Shown in pieces: positions 5,211-5,395 of a DNA stretch of 5,395 bases. The stretch's first letter is position 1. Each line of letters begins with the position of its first letter. The notes below the pieces were generated by a model, which saw nothing but the letters and a program-made list of their open reading frames with translations, had not been told where the DNA came from and searched no databases. The DNA comes from JBBQIY01 sp964618405 (GTDB lineage Bacteria; Verrucomicrobiota; Kiritimatiellia; RFP12; UBA3636), in NCBI GenBank assembly GCA_964618405.1, contig CAZUAY010000274.1:1-5395 (forward strand), in the 5' to 3' direction. The translations under genes were made by a program, and so were the position numbers.

Positions 5211-5311
5211 TGCGTCAAAGCATCAAAGTATCAAAGCGTCATATCGCCCGAGCCTCAGCGTAGCGAAAAGTGGGCAGGTTTGACTACTTGCCGCTTTGAT
5301 GCTTTGACGCA
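5211..5311. repeat. 18-bp inverted repeat enclosing 65 bp
   Basis: TGCGTCAAAGCATCAAAG (5211-5228) is perfectly complementary to 5294-5311. The left arm is part of an octamer array, so the right arm amounts to an inverted copy of about two octamers. The enclosed DNA holds the rest of the octamer array and a small hairpin (GGCAGGT/ACTTGCC with one G-T pair, 5273-5292). There is no open frame of note inside, so this does not look like a small insertion sequence. Confidence 0.85.
5212..5243. repeat. Octamer tandem array, 3-4 units (GNRTCAAA)
   Basis: The units are GCGTCAAA, GCATCAAA and GTATCAAA, then a diverged GCGTCATA, in exact 8-bp phase. TCA recurs every 8 bases, so the minus strand gets a TGA stop in all three frames. 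Confidence 0.85.
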
Positions 5312-5323
5312 GGCCGGGAGAAG

Positions 5324-5351
5324 GTGTTAGGTTTTAGGCTCTAGGTTCTAG
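5324..5351. repeat. Heptamer tandem array, 4 units (GNNYTAG)
   Basis: The units are GTGTTAG, GTTTTAG, GCTCTAG and GTTCTAG in exact phase. The constant TAG every seven bases gives a plus-strand stop in every frame. The sequence differs from the CTAG array at 5044-5071 but the period and the TAG ending are shared. Confidence 0.75.
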
Positions 5352-5360
5352 CTGGGAGGA

Positions 5361-5395
5361 AATTACGAATTATGAATTATGAATTACGAATAGAA
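5361..5395. repeat. AT-rich heptamer tandem array, 4+ units (AATTAYG), cut by window edge
   Basis: The units are AATTACG, AATTATG, AATTATG and AATTACG in exact phase (5361-5388), followed by a diverged AATAGAA at the end of the window. TTA every seven bases gives a minus-strand TAA in all frames. The array may continue beyond 5395. Confidence 0.85.

Larger units (their letters stand above)
4982..5395. other. Non-coding repeat mosaic upstream of the rbr operon
   Basis: No convincing gene lies here. From left to right it contains an 18-bp-stem palindrome, a heptamer array, three consecutive hairpins with three-base loops, a GC-rich stretch, an octamer array, a small hairpin (5273-5292), the inverted partner of the octamer array, a second heptamer array and a third heptamer array that continues to the window edge. 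The base composition swings from very GC-rich (5094-5190) to AT-rich (5360-5395). The one longer open frame (5078-5263, plus) crosses the hairpins and octamers and has no ribosome binding site or known motif. Confidence 0.75.

Noticed and set aside
5078..5263. Plus-strand open frame (61 codons) in the repeat mosaic
   Set aside because: It runs through hairpins, a direct repeat and the octamer array, has no Shine-Dalgarno and looks like translated repeat DNA.
5211..5311. Small insertion sequence or MITE with terminal inverted repeats
   Set aside because: The arms come from an octamer array, no target-site duplication is visible and there is no transposase; an inverted repeat is all that can be supported.
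5044..5395. CRISPR array
   Set aside because: Units are 7-8 bp in direct tandem with no spacers, and there are no cas genes.
1..5395. tRNA, rRNA or riboswitch
   Set aside because: I saw no cloverleaf, conserved rRNA segment or known riboswitch core on either strand in the non-coding parts; a covariance-model scan was not possible.

Overview
The window reads as a bacterial chromosome segment carrying seven genes, all on the minus strand and closely packed. It is flanked on both sides by repeat-rich non-coding DNA. In transcription order (right to left) the genes are rubrerythrin (rbr), 16S rRNA m2G966 methyltransferase (rsmD), phosphopantetheine adenylyltransferase (coaD), a YceD/DUF177 zinc-ribbon protein, ribosomal protein bL32 (rpmF), phosphate acyltransferase (plsX) and 3-oxoacyl-ACP synthase III (fabH). 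Neighbouring genes overlap by 1-4 nt or lie 2-33 nt apart, which fits a single operon. A candidate promoter and a good Shine-Dalgarno lie ahead of rbr.

The set links translation (RsmD, bL32, YceD) to the start of lipid synthesis. CoaD makes the CoA precursor, FabH starts fatty-acid chains from acetyl-CoA and malonyl-ACP, and PlsX turns acyl-ACP into acyl-phosphate for phospholipid synthesis. The yceD-rpmF-plsX-fabH order is a widely conserved bacterial block. Here it stops at fabH, with no fabD, fabG, acpP or fabF following inside the window. Rubrerythrin, a peroxide-reducing diiron protein, points to an anaerobic or microaerophilic host.

Positions 1-467 (beyond fabH) contain no convincing gene. 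They hold a short hexamer repeat inside an inverted repeat, a candidate minus-strand terminator, a decamer repeat, an imperfect ~15-bp direct repeat and one coding-looking remnant. Positions 4982-5395 (upstream of the rbr promoter) also lack a convincing gene. They are a mosaic of a perfect 18-bp-stem palindrome, a heptamer array, three triloop hairpins in a row, an octamer array with a distant 18-bp inverted partner, and two more heptamer arrays, the last running off the window edge.

Repeat mosaics of this style, together with the gene set, remind me of uncultured PVC-type bacteria such as Kiritimatiellota, Lentisphaerota or Verrucomicrobiota. That is an impression from pattern memory, not proof. 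The genes themselves are ordinary housekeeping genes. No new enzyme system is visible, and the least explained material is the repeat mosaic on the right.
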